From contig JAPYXD010000403.1 of the NCBI GenBank assembly GCA_030998225.1, positions 6,138,001 to 6,202,000 on the forward strand: a DNA stretch of 64,000 bases, given 5' to 3'. Position numbers and translations under genes: made by a program. The notes under the pieces are model-generated. The model did no database searches, had not been told where the DNA came from, and saw only the letters and a program-made list of their open reading frames with translations. Positions 12,201-23,300 of the stretch are shown here, piece after piece; position 1 is the stretch's first letter; every line of letters begins with the position of its first letter. The stretch is from Diplolepis rosae (lineage: Eukaryota; Arthropoda; Insecta; Hymenoptera; Diplolepididae).

Positions 12201-15200
12201 AACGTTCCTTAAACGTTCCAATGGAACCTTGCGAACATTACATGGGAACGTTCATAGAAGTTCAGGGAAGGTATTGTGCTATGGGGGCTTCTATATCCTA
12301 CTTGTATTTACATAGTAAAAAGCGTATAAAAAAGATTTTTGCGAGTATTGAACATGGAATTGACTTATTTGACGGTATGTACTCAAAATACTAAAAATAT
12401 AATAATATAATAATAAAAATATCTATGCTTATCAGGTGTATTTTTGAATATTTCCAGAAAAAAAGAAAAGTCTTGACGATTAATAAAAAAATGGAAATTT
12501 TGACAAATTTGGAAAACGGGATGAAAAATTGGGAAATTTGCAAAAAATACAACGTTTCAAATTCGAGCGCACTTCATTCCGTAGTAGTGGGGTAAGAGGG
12601 GTCGATCGTCTGCTCGTTATGGGGAGGCGTGACGCGCTCGTAAAAGGGAGGCCTTGTTACAGGGAATCTCGTTATAGGGAATCTCGAGTGTACATTGAAA
12701 AAATGTAACCCATATTGTCACAGCTGTTCAGCGGATGTAAGGAACAAAAGTAGGACCTATGGAATGAAAACAGATACAATATGAAAACGCTGGTCGTAAA
12801 TGGACGTCCTTACTACCGCTCTGCAGTGACTCAAAGTACTTTTTTAGTGCGTGTTTTACAAAAAAGAAATTTTACAATGTTCTTTTATCTGTGACATAAG
12901 AGTTGACCGTCGCCGAGGGTGGCCTTGGCAGTACTTTGGGCCGACAACAGCTACAAATGCATGGGAAATTATACAAAATTGCAATAAAAATTTGCAAAAA
13001 TGTTATTAAATTGATTTATTTTTTTCATTTCATAAACTATAAATAACTTTCTTATCAAAGAAAAATAGAACACTTGAAACGGTGGAATAATGAAATCAAT
13101 ATAAATATAATAAAATAATTTGAACTGAGGAAATTTTTTTAGATTCAAACGTTATTGTTTCTAAAAGTGTAATAGAACTATGATAAGAAATTTTTTTTTG
13201 TTAATAATTTATTCAATTATTAATGATAATGATTAATTATTATAAATAAAATAAATTATTAATTATATTATTATGTATTTTATATTTTTATTTTCAGTAA
13301 ATTTTTTATATATGTATATTATTTTCGACAATCCGAATCAATCCGACCTCGGATTGAAAACTTGGTTTCGGATTGGTTGGGATTGTTGCCTCGGATTAAA
13401 TCGGATTAGGTCGGATCGATTTTTTACCATTTTTCATCAAACGAGTTACAAAACGTTTTTCGAATTGGTTCGGAATGATTCGCATTGGCTCGGATACCGA
13501 ATGCGTCAGTTTGTAAAACTACAATGACAGATCTTAAGTAAGCAAATCAGGAGAAAAAGAAAATGGCAAATCTAGTTGTCAAATAACGTTTGCAACAATA
13601 TGGACATATATTTATCTCTAGTTGCATGAATTTATTATTTATTTAATTTAATAATATATATGTGATATTCGCGATATGTTTAATATTCTTGTGATAATGA
13701 ATTGGATTTTTAAATATATTCCATAAAAATTACAAATAATTAAAATAAAGAATTTATTTGTAATTGCAGTACTCAATTACATTTGAGTACATTTAAAACG
13801 TAAAATTATTTTTATTCCAGCCCCATTGATATTCTTTTAAAAATATTTAAAACAAAAAAACTATTAGAAAATAATATACATATTTAACAAAGTTTAATGA
13901 AAGTATAAATATAAAATACTTAATAATATAATTAATAATCTATTTTATTTATAATAATTAATCATTATAATTAAGAATTGAGTAAATTATACACAAAATA
14001 ACATTTTTTTTCGTAGTACCTAATATTCCTTGTTAGAAAGATTAGAAAATGTTAATTGTTTCACTGAAATCGTCGCAGGATTCAACTAGATTAAAATGAG
14101 ACTTAATATTAGCCGCCAAATGCAACTAAAACGTTTGTAACACATATTTGCAACACTTTTAATCTAAAACAATCCCGTTTTTGATAATTTTAGAAATCGT
14201 TTTAATTAATTTTTATTTACTCCTTTTCACCGGGGCTTCTTGTCTCGTCGAGGCAAATGGCCAGAATAACTGCGTGGCGCTTAGGAAAGCCCAAAATACC
14301 AATATTACTACTTCGTAAGGAAATCTCAATCATGTGAAAAAGTTAGATGGAAGATGTATGTAGAGTGTCAGTTTGAAGCAGCCTCTGGAGAGTTACTACA
14401 AAATCACAACCCACGCGATTCGTATCTTTGAAATGCTTACACCAATGTAAATTAAGGGGCAAAGCTCATGTGAATTGATGAAAAAAGTGGCTTTTAAGAC
14501 TTTTTTATAAACTAAAAGTTCGATAAAATTTTCTGAAACTTTCAGTACATATTTATTGTATTAAGATTTTGAAGTAATAGATGTTTGCATATGGAACCAC
14601 TGTTGGTTTTTACATTCTCATTATCATTGAGGAGGTATTTCCCATAGCATATAAACGTACCTTAATCTTGCTTTTATGTTTATATGCTATGGAGAATCTA
14701 TTCGAATTCTTAATTTAAGAATGGAAAGCACGAAAAGTTTTCGATAAAGTCACGTCAATGACATGCCCTTAAGGGGGATCATGCCGTTCCTAGGAAGCCT
14801 TTAGAAATCTTAATTAATTACCACTTTAAAAAATATTAATGCTGTTATTCAATACATATTATAAGAAAAAAATCTTTGCTTCATTGAGAAATAAATTTGA
14901 AAATATCAAAAATGTCTTTTTTAGTAATAATTACTGTAGGTTAACGTTAAATGAACTTTTTTCAAATTTACTCTTTAAAAATGATCGGATTTTTAGGAAT
15001 GATGGCTCACTTTCTTCTCAAAACAATTTAAAAAAATTCCCCCGTCTTAGATTTTTTAATTAATCTCTTATTTTCTAACTGCTAATCAGAAATGTTGAAA
15101 AATTAAATAAGTTTTATAAAAAAATAGCTGTAGTAAGAAAATGAGAAATTAATTTAAAATTAATTAGTTGAGTTTGAAATTTCTGCCTCTGCCTACATTA

Positions 15201-16118
15201 TTGGAGAATCACTAGTCGCGTATCAGATAGGATACGTTGCCGACAGGTGTCCTCGTAGACAATTTCAAACTCTTATATCGCAAATAAATGTAAATTAAAT
15301 TCAAATTTAAAGAATTTGAAATCTTTCTGTGGAAAAAAGACGCTTTTGACTGCGCTGGGATTCGAGCCCCGGTCTCGACCGGCAATCGAAAGACCTGGGC
15401 TTGAATCCCAGCGCAGTCAAAAGCGTCTTTTTTTCTACAGAAAGATTTCAAATCTTTTAGAATTGTTTAGAAAAGAAAATGAGCCATCATTCTTTAAAAT
15501 CCGATCTTTTTTAAAGAGTAATTGTTACTAAAAAAGACATTTGAAGATTTGAAGATTAAAGATCTTGAAACATAAAGATTTAATTAAAACCCGAGTTAGG
15601 AGACTGGTTGTTGAATACCCAAAAATAATACATTCTCATATTTTTTCTTGATTTTTGTAGGAATGTTTCTCGGCCAGTTATTGGTAGGCAAACAAACAAC
15701 ATGGCTGAAATCCAGGCAGTGACGATAGCTGCGAGGCAGGCTCAAAAAGCAGGAATCAATAAATTAAAAATTAACACTGATTCACAATTTCTCATCTCTT
15801 GCATAACAAAATGGATGAAAAAGTGGAAAGCTAACGGTTGGAAAACCTCGGATTCAAAACCAGTGTTAAATAAAACAGAACTGATGGAAATGGAAGCTGC
15901 ACTCGCTCCACTTAAAGTCACTTGGGTAAATTGTAATTTAATTATACCTAATTATAATAATTGAGTCGGTTGAAGACAAAACTCTAACTCTGTTCTAATA
16001 TTATTATTACTGCAATTTTCAGAATCATGTACGCGGGCACGTTGGCATTCATGGAAATGAAATGGCAGATAAATTAGCGAGGGATGGTGTCAATAATTGT
16101 AATTATGATGAAAATTAA
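9225..16118 (+). CDS. RNASEH1: Ribonuclease H1, complete six-exon gene
   Basis: Cleaves the RNA strand of RNA-DNA hybrids. Exons: 9225-9280, 9622-9762, 10045-10174, 10695-10825, 15661-15925, 16023-16118; these join in frame to 272 codons plus TAA. Residues 1-50 form the hybrid-binding domain (FYAVAKGRKPGIYMTW, then ECKAQV and a KKFSSRAEAEAF motif). A basic linker with KDQKRRK follows. The RNase H fold has the four catalytic acidic residues in FTDGAC, NNMAEIQA, NTDSQF and GNEMADKLA, and the catalytic-loop His in VRGHVG. A TGA two codons upstream of the ATG means this exon encodes no mitochondrial leader. The acceptor of exon 3 (CTAG at 10041-10044) was chosen by phase and is the weakest call. 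Intron 4 (4.8 kb) is swollen by transposons. Confidence 0.95.
11181..12690 (+). mobile_element. Tigger/pogo-type element with TA duplication, split by a foldback element
   Basis: The ends are inverted copies beginning CACTCGAGAT, flanked by TA at 11179-11180 and 12691-12692. The same family occurs at 47084-47619 in the opposite orientation. Near the right side (12466-12590) is a readable transposase remnant containing KRKVLTINKKMEILTNLENG and EICKKYNVSNSSALHS. This resembles the CENP-B-type helix-turn-helix that starts pogo/Tigger transposases. The remainder of the transposase is absent, so the element is dead or non-autonomous. It sits in intron 4 of RNASEH1 and is interrupted by the foldback element at 11261-12287. 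Confidence 0.78.
11261..12287. mobile_element. Foldback element with ~400-bp arms built of GAACGTTC palindromes
   Basis: The left arm starts CCCCCATAGCACAATACC and the right arm ends with its complement at 12287. The arms (about 11261-11660 and 11885-12287) are imperfect inverted copies. Each is a dense array of degenerate GAACGTTC/GGAACATTC palindromes spaced roughly every 15-35 bp. A unique AT-rich centre of about 220 bp separates them. Open frames on both strands here are by-products of the repeat. It lies inside the Tigger element: the flanking host halves (GAGAGGGATC and TATCCTACTTG) rejoin when compared with the uninterrupted copy at 47.5 kb. Superfamily not assigned. Confidence 0.82.
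12691..14904. repeat. RNASEH1 intron 4, repeat-derived, with a TCGGATT sub-repeat cluster
   Basis: At 13330-13500 the heptamer TCGGATT and its variants (CAATCCGA, TTCGGA) recur about ten times on both strands, a third sub-repeat array of the palindromic kind in this window. At 14647-14690 a hairpin pairs CCATAGCATATAAAC with GTTTATATGCTATGG. A terminal fragment of the GC-palindrome repeat family (ACATTCTCATTATCATTGAGGAGG) lies at 14612. No coding similarity is seen. Confidence 0.5.
14905..15545. mobile_element. Foldback element in RNASEH1 intron 4 carrying tRNA B-box-like arms
   Basis: An outer inverted repeat pairs the region around 14908-15060 with 15440-15545 (AAAAATGTCTTTTTTAGTAA and its complement). 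An inner, nearly perfect inverted repeat pairs 15311-15371 with 15397-15457 around a 25-bp loop. Each inner arm contains CTGCGCTGGGATTCGAGCCC or a variant. GGGATTCGAGCCC resembles the tRNA T-loop/B-box read in reverse. No coding sequence. The tRNA resemblance may be chance or may reveal SINE ancestry. Confidence 0.65.
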
Positions 16119-16534
16119 CGACAAAATTGACTTTGACGATTTTTCATCAGCAATTTATTTATTTTTCTAAGAAGTTTAATTAAAATGTTTTTTATAGTTT
16201 GTAATTATGCAAATAATGTGATTTTATTGTAGCAAAAAGCTAATTAACTATACTCTATCATTTTTTAAGAAAGCTGTCTTTTATTTTATTCCTCCCATAA
16301 CCTCACTTTTTTTTGACATATGCCAATTCTGCTTTGCTTATAAATTGTTAATTATTATTTTGTAGAAGTGTCCGTCCTCGGCGAATATTCCAATGATTCT
16401 GTCATTAACTGACACAATATACAGTAATGTTTAGCGCGTTGTCGTTCCAGTGCTGGACATGACTGACTACTGTCTAGACAGGGCTGAGTCCTGTGCGCGT
16501 TATTAATGCTACTGAGTCATGTTTTTTTTCCTCA
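16119..16534. other. Downstream of RNASEH1, no gene seen
   Basis: AT-rich 3' flank of RNASEH1. I did not find a canonical AATAAA within 150 bp of the stop codon. No open frame with similarity. Confidence 0.3.
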
Positions 16535-16870
16535 GTGTATACAGATAGAAGATTTTTCAAGGATCCTGAGTTAATTTCAGAAAACACAGGGTTTAATAAA
16601 GAGTTGATCAGAAGATTCAGTATAATTGTTCAGATGGCATCTAACAAGAGAATAAATGCCCTGAAATTAGAGAGGTATTGACAGGTTAGTGCAGAGCTTC
16701 ACGTATGCATGTACGCCTGGTACTACTTGACGGTGACAGTTCATAAAATTCTTTTTCATGGCGCTAGAGTGATTGAATCCGTTTTAATTCCTATCGTTCA
16801 ACTAATAGAAGAAGCTCAAGAGAGAGGGAATAAGGACTTCAAGTTTATTAACTTCAAGTTTCAGTTTATT
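16535..16870 (+). pseudogene. Transposon-associated protein remnant with in-frame TGA
   Basis: An open stretch follows a strong acceptor-like TTTTTTTCCTCAG. It contains RRFFKDPELISENTGFNKEL, then a TGA at 16679-16681. It continues in the same frame with MYAWYYLTVTVHKILFHGA, ESVLIPIVQLIEEAQERGN and KDFK. From memory of insect predictions, the 'VHKILxHG ... LPIxQLSEEAQExRNKD' block recurs in many transposon-encoded proteins of unassigned function. The frame decays after about 16860. I regard this as a mobile-element fragment rather than a host gene. The TGA falls at a position where a Cys codon would fit. Confidence 0.45.
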
Positions 16871-18273
16871 GTTTCACATTGTACTTTTAACACTCTCAGT
16901 TAGCACCTGATGCAGTACAAGAAGCCCAGTACTCATCGCAGTATGAAAGAGTATACTTTGCTTGTTTTGAACTGTATACGTTACAAGTTTTAGTTGACAT
17001 TGAAACAGCGCAACGTATGCCACACAAATAACAATCGTGCATGCACACTACCCGCAAGGCGAGCGAGGCACGAAGTGCGTGCACAGTGTGAGGCATATGC
17101 GGGGCATCTTGTGAGAGGGTATGTACGTGCGAGGCATATGCGTCGCACATTGTAAGAGGCATGTGATACTTACATTGTGCGGGACATATGTGTCGCATAT
17201 GCACATACATATGATAGTTGCGTTTTTGACAGTAATACGTGAATATTATTAATGCTATAAAATAACTGACATTTAATAACTTCCCATGTATGCAAAATAT
17301 TGATGATATAGAAGTTTGAGACGTCTCAAACCCAAACTTGTGACGTTTTGTGAGACGAAATATTAGGAAGGAAATTCTTGTACGTGACGGAAATTTATCC
17401 CTAGATCAGGTAACGGAAGAAGACAATAGAAGCAATAAACAATACCTCTATAAACCGAAGGACTTTTATACCTCAGTTCGGGATGAAATTTACATGCATA
17501 GAACCCTTGGGACAGACGAAAATTTTATGACTTCGAGGTTAATGAAAAATGTTCGTAAAAAACTCGTCTCATATTTTAAACCTACATGTGCGAAGTCTAC
17601 AAAGATTGCGTATATGCTATAAACCGAATCGTCCCAAATTTTTGCACGCCAGCTCGAACTCGAACCCAAAAGCAGGTAGTGGGTCATGACAATAGAGGCA
17701 ATAAACCGTACGTGCGGGGTACTCTCAATTCTAAATTGATCTTATCCTTAATTAACCCATGCGATTGAAGATCATGAGTTTTTTTCGCAAAGCACATCAT
17801 ATGAGTGTGCTGTCACGTATGAGAACGCGAATTGTGGAATGCCCATAAAGTGGCTGTAATTTTAATAAAAAAGTAATCTGAAATATTGAATTCGAATCAA
17901 ACATACTGTTTTGGGAAAGTAATAGAGTAAAAAATTATGAATACTGAGTATGTTCTAATTAATCTTTTATAGTGACTGTGACTATATTACATAGTCGCTG
18001 TGACTACATTACATAGTCACGGCGACCACTTTTAGTACCTACACTGACGAGTCAACCATTACTTGAATTAAACCACAAAAAGTAGTTAAGGACATTTTCT
18101 ACTACATATATCACGTCACTATGCCTAGGATTTTTTCTCAGTGTAATCCTACATTCTGTATGGGAAGGCCTTCTGACTGTCCATGGGGCTCAGAAAGTAG
18201 TAGATTGAGAGGGAGTAGCAGAATGTTCAATCAGTCCGTGACTTCTCGAAAGATGGTGCTGTTATCGTAAATA
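16871..18273. other. Intergenic, short tandem motifs, no recognisable gene
   Basis: Around 17040-17215, variants of GGCATATGCGTCGCACATTGTGAGAGG recur several times in both orientations. Around 17960-18030 the phrase TAGTCRCKGTGACTA repeats three times as short palindromes. An open frame at 17350-17622 (90 codons, containing KDFYTSVRDEIYMHRTLGTD) has no similarity I recognise and no clear splice context. I do not call it a gene. Confidence 0.35.
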
Positions 18274-19444
18274 TGTAACGCGCAGGTCGAATTGAGCGCG
18301 AAAAAGTTAAATTTTCCAACACGTAAACTGGGATTCGTTCCACAATGAAGGACTAGGAAGCCCAACTCTCACGAATGAACCGATTTGTTTATTGAATTCT
18401 ATTAATAAAGGAAAAGACAAAGAATATTTGAAAGTTAGCGTAAAATAAAACACAATGATTACGATGGAAATAAAAACAGAACCTAAAAGGTAATTTATTA
18501 ACACACACGTATTAATTTTTAATAATCAATTACAATAAAGAATAATTTTGTAAATAACAGTTATAAACTCGCTCGAGCGAGGACGAAAAATGTCAAGACA
18601 CGAGCTTCTCGTCCTCTGTCAAAATTAAATCTGACTCCTGGAAAGTATTTCGTCGTTGATGTCTTGATGAATCGGCGCGCGCAAGACCCAGGATCCTTGC
18701 CTGTTTGGTCCATCCTTCCATTCCCGCGAGAACATCTGTTTTTCGTCACATTCATCCCCGCTAGTCGAAACTCAGTGCATCCACAAAAGAATAGTATGAC
18801 CCTGTACTCGAACCGGCCCATCTTGACATTCTATACAATTCGAAGCCCTTCGCAGGCGAGCGAAGAGGTTAGCCCTGAACACGTGTTACGGTTTGTGTAA
18901 ACAAATCTTTGCTGCAGTCTCTTGCACATCATAAACGCGACCCATCCCACGGTTAAAGCGCTTACAAAATGCATAGTATGGCAATACATTTCCTCTCCAC
19001 TTAAGGACCTTTCTATGAAAAGTCTGTAAGTGGAGAAAGCTTTTAAACAATTTTCATGATTCTGGACTCAAGATGTTCTTATAAAAAAAACTAAGAAATT
19101 CTTATTTGCCTTTTGTAGATTCAGCAAGTTTCGACCCATACCTAAATTTAAAACACATTGTTAAAGTAAACATGTAAAAAAGTTAAAGAAAATCAATATT
19201 CATGCATATGAACTAAATTTATAAAATACATTTAAACAAGTAAGTTATGTTTAGAAAGAGATCATCATTCTTATTGATTTTTACTTTATCGACTTGCCAA
19301 TGTCGCCAGCCAATTCTCTCTCTACGTTATTCTGATCTCTATGAATCAATTAATCTGCGTTTGAGTTAAACCGCGCGTTTTCGAGGTGAGCATGCGTGCT
19401 CTAGTGTGTAAAACGAACAGCAGAAGGATTCTGCGCTCGTTACA
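18274..19444 (-). mobile_element. 3' LTR of the minus-strand Ty3/Gypsy element (complete, 1171 bp)
   Basis: Runs from TGTAACGCGCAGG to GCTCGTTACA on the plus strand, with TG...CA ends and a TGTAACG/CGTTACA terminal inverted repeat. Its first 638 bp recur at 26917-27555 with, by eye, only one A-run length difference. The inner edge abuts the polypurine tract. The open frames inside are identical in both LTR copies but look like chance. Confidence 0.9.
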
Positions 19445-19455
19445 CTTCCCCCCTT
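19445..19455 (-). promoter_or_regulatory. Polypurine tract of the Gypsy element
   Basis: On the minus strand, AAGGGGGGAAG lies immediately before the 3' LTR. This is the expected position and composition for the plus-strand DNA primer of an LTR retrotransposon. Confidence 0.85.
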
Positions 19456-20350
19456 AAAAGAAAAGTCGCTTTCATAAAGCGGCTTTTTCAAATCTTGAAG
19501 TGTAATAAAAGTTTAGTCTGTTTTATTTACTATTTTTTTTTACGATGGTTAGGGTCAGTTTATAATGTAACGCCAGGTAGCCTAGTCGTATCTAAGTTAC
19601 TGGGCCACGAGGGTCGGTGGTGACTGGTCTAGACTACGAAGTGCATGCCTGAATGAACCTGTCAAACATCTGTTGGACCAGGCGATACACCTGCTGCACA
19701 TCGATACCTAACGCAGGTAAGTCCCTTTAAACTTTGTCAAATCCCCTAAAACCGGTTTTCATTGAATTTATTAATATTCTAGTCAGTAATTGATTGGTTA
19801 ATTAAATTTATTTCGGTCTCCTAACCTTTCTGAACTATAACTTCCTAAGTATTTAATTATTTTATTTTTATATATATATTTTTGAAAATATTTATTTAAA
19901 TAAATTCATTTCCTAATGAATATTTTCAGCACCTGCACTTAATCAGGTCGATTTAAAATAGTTTGGTTATTTCAGGCAATCTCTAAAGTCGATAAAATAT
20001 ACAGGTACATTTATTTACTTTAGGTTTTCATTATTTTCTCTTTTACTCATCGATGTTAATGTTGGTAAATTTGTCTATATGTTCTAACTTAACTATTATC
20101 AATTCATTTATAATATTTAATATTATTATTTATTATTATTATTATTGTTATGGACACTAATTTTATTCGTTTTTGTTGATTATTATTATGACTACCATTA
20201 TTAATCCTTGTGAGATCCTTTATGTATTACTTAGTTTTAGTTTTTGAATATCTAATTTTGTTTTAGCAATTCTAAATTTTAAAACTAGTTAAATGAGATG
20301 TCTCGAGTCTCTAAAAATGAATGTTTCGTATTTAATTGAGCCGGTGAATT
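19456..20350 (-). other. Long 3' untranslated region of the Gypsy element, no env
   Basis: About 900 bp between the end of pol and the polypurine tract. No open frame of useful length is present on the coding strand, so there is no envelope gene. A GC-richer block near 19560-19730 begins TGTAACGCCAGG and could be an unrelated small insertion. Confidence 0.5.
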
Positions 20351-23300
20351 TTAAATATATCGTAAGAAAGCATGTTTAACTCTGTTGACGTGAACAATTT
20401 TTCTTACCGTTGGATTAATTTGTATTTCAATATTTAATTCATCGATCACTCTAATAATTTTACAGGGTCCTGAGTAGTGATCTTCGAGTTTATTACCCCT
20501 AACATCAACTAAAAGGTAGACGTATTGATTTGGTTCAAAATTTCGTTCGTTAATTTTCCTATCGTAATATTTTTTGCAACGTCTTTTAGCAGCCTCTAGA
20601 CGAGCGAAAGCAAGCGATTCTGTTTCTACGATTCTATTTAAAATTTCATCTACAAAGTCTACATATGTTCTAGGTACATTCTCGTCTGCGAATTCTGTGG
20701 GGAATCGAACCTTCCTTCCAAAAACTATTTCATGAGGAGTCATGCCAGTTGATTCGTGCACCGAGGTATTAAAGGAAAAGAGAGCATAAGGAAGCCACTG
20801 GTCCCAGTTATTTTTCTCACAATAATTACGTAAGTATTCTACGAAAGTGTGATGACTTCGTTCTAAAGCTCCTAGAGATTGTGGGTGATAAGCACTAGAT
20901 CGATACTGGCGAATTTTAAATAACGCGGCAAAACTGTTCATAATTTGGCTCATAAATTGTGAACCTTGATCTGTTTGTATAGCTTCAGGACATCCAAAGA
21001 TACAAATAAGATTTTCTGCTAGGGCTACCGCAATATGAGGTGCATCGATTTTTGAAAGAGGAATGGCACCTGAGTACTTACTCAGACAATCTTGCCAGGT
21101 AAGCATATAAAGGTTTCCCGATTCCGTAAGAGGTAGAGGGCCCACTAAATCAATCTGTATTTTTTCAAAGGATCTACTGGGGGTATCTGTGATACGCATT
21201 GGCATTTTTGTTTTGATTCTTGTTAGTTTTCGTTTCTGACACGTTTCGCATGTTTTTACATATTCCCTGATTTCATTTCGCATGCCTTTCCAATAGAATC
21301 TTTCTCGAACTCTAGCTAATGTTTTGTTTTCACCTTTATGCCCTCCTACCGTCGAGTCATGAGATTCCCGAATAATTTCTGAACGTTGCTCCTCTGCCGG
21401 AATCTGTACTTCGCCCGAGCAAACTGTAATTTTAAAATTTCCTTTTCCAAAATGTGTTCTGAAAATTCGCTCTATTATCGACCATGACATTTTATCGAAT
21501 CCGTTTCCCTCTCGCGATATGCTAATTGATTCAATGCTAGCTGCTTCCATAGCCTCCCTTAATGTACTAATAGCCTTTTCAATATTTTTTGCAAATACTT
21601 TCGCGTCAAACGTTTCTTTAATGAATAAGTTGTAAACAAAATGTTTTCCATGCATTGTAGATGAAACATAACCTAATTCAGCATTAATTTCTTTCAGGTC
21701 GGAAATTTTGATAATGGAATTCTCGCTGAGCTCTCTTCCTACGGGGGTAGTTAGAACTCCATCGCACGAGACAAAATTAACAATGTTATCATCACGCATC
21801 CACACTTTGTCTCTACTTAATTGAAATAATGGTGTAAGTATACGATTGCCCTGCTTTCCTTCTGCGATCAAAATTGATGTTGCTTCTGCAAATGCGTTTG
21901 TATTCGATCCAATTTGTTCACAATCTTTGTCAACATCACATTCATTCAATAAAACATCTCCCCACACACCAACAAATTCTTTCAACTCATTTTCACTGAA
22001 GTCAACCTCACTCATTTTCTCGTGATCATCAGTTACATCATAATCGTCAACTCTATTCTTTTCTCGACCTTCAACTTCATCACAACTGTTCAGCCTTTCT
22101 AAGTGACATGCAGGACCACTATTAACCCCATTTGCAGGAGGATTGGTACCTTCTTTTGGTAAACGATCCTCAGAGGAAACGACCCCTATCGTAGGGCATC
22201 TTTCCTCCTTCTTATAGGGGATGACCCCGAGTGTCGACAACCCCTCATCAATTGAAGGCATCTCGCACCGGCAGTCCTTCCCCCGAGAGTACAACCCCGC
22301 GTGTCGACAACCCTTCACCCTGTGAAGGCATCTCGCACCGGCCGTTCCCTCTCCTGGAGTAACCCCGCATGATGACAGCCCCTCACCCAGTGAGGGCACC
22401 TCGATCACCGGCTGTTCTCCACTTCCAGAGGAGGGCCAATTCTTTCCTCCTCCTCTGGTAGCCCATGAGTTGCTAGCTTTCCTCTTCCTATCAATCCTTA
22501 CATCTCTGATTATACATTTCTTTTCCTCATGGCCAGACCGCAGCTGGTACGTGCCATTCGTCCTGCTCTCGCAACCCATGCTCGACTCCACCACTCGATC
22601 GTTGAGTTGGGCGACTCTGGGCATGACACAAGAGCTCGACCGGACTTTCGCACTACCTTGCTTATCTAAACTAGTTTGCCAGGGTGTCACTTGATCAGGA
22701 ATGGGCTGGGGTGTTCGGCTTACTGTTTGAGTTTGATGATCACTAAAAAAAATCACTTCTCTTTCGTCATCATCACCATCCGTCTCAGAATCATCGCGAT
22801 TTTTACCATTTGACCCTTCATTCACATTCTCAAAAATATTCACAAGATCATTGCTTTCATCATGATTTCTAACAACAGTACTGAAAACTCTTTCTATAGG
22901 ATACTCATGATAGAGGACATTGCTCCCACAGAAGCGACCACCGTCGGAATTGCCAACCTTTGCAACATCCTCAGGGTTGTCCCCCTCACTCGCTTTCCTT
23001 AGTCTAGTTTTATCATTTAAATTATTACACTCTACAGGATTTCGAGACAACGCATCTGCATTAGCATTCACCCTACCTGGTTTAAACGCGATCTTATAAT
23101 CGTACTCCTGCAATTTAATTTTCCAACGAGCTAGACGAGAACCCATCGTGGGATCTTTTAATTGATCTAACCAAGTTAAAGAACGATGATCGGTAATCAA
23201 AGTAAACTTCTGCCCATACACATATGGTCGAAAATGCTTTACGGCAAATATAATCGCTAAAAGTTCCTTTTCTGTTGTGTTGTAGTTTACTTCTGCTTGA

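Noticed and set aside
15350..15420. tRNA gene
   Set aside because: Only a T-loop-like segment is present in each inverted arm; no anticodon stem, A-box or acceptor stem could be drawn.
18561..18821. An 86-codon frame found identically at 27205-27465
   Set aside because: Lies in the LTR copies; identity reflects LTR identity, not coding constraint.
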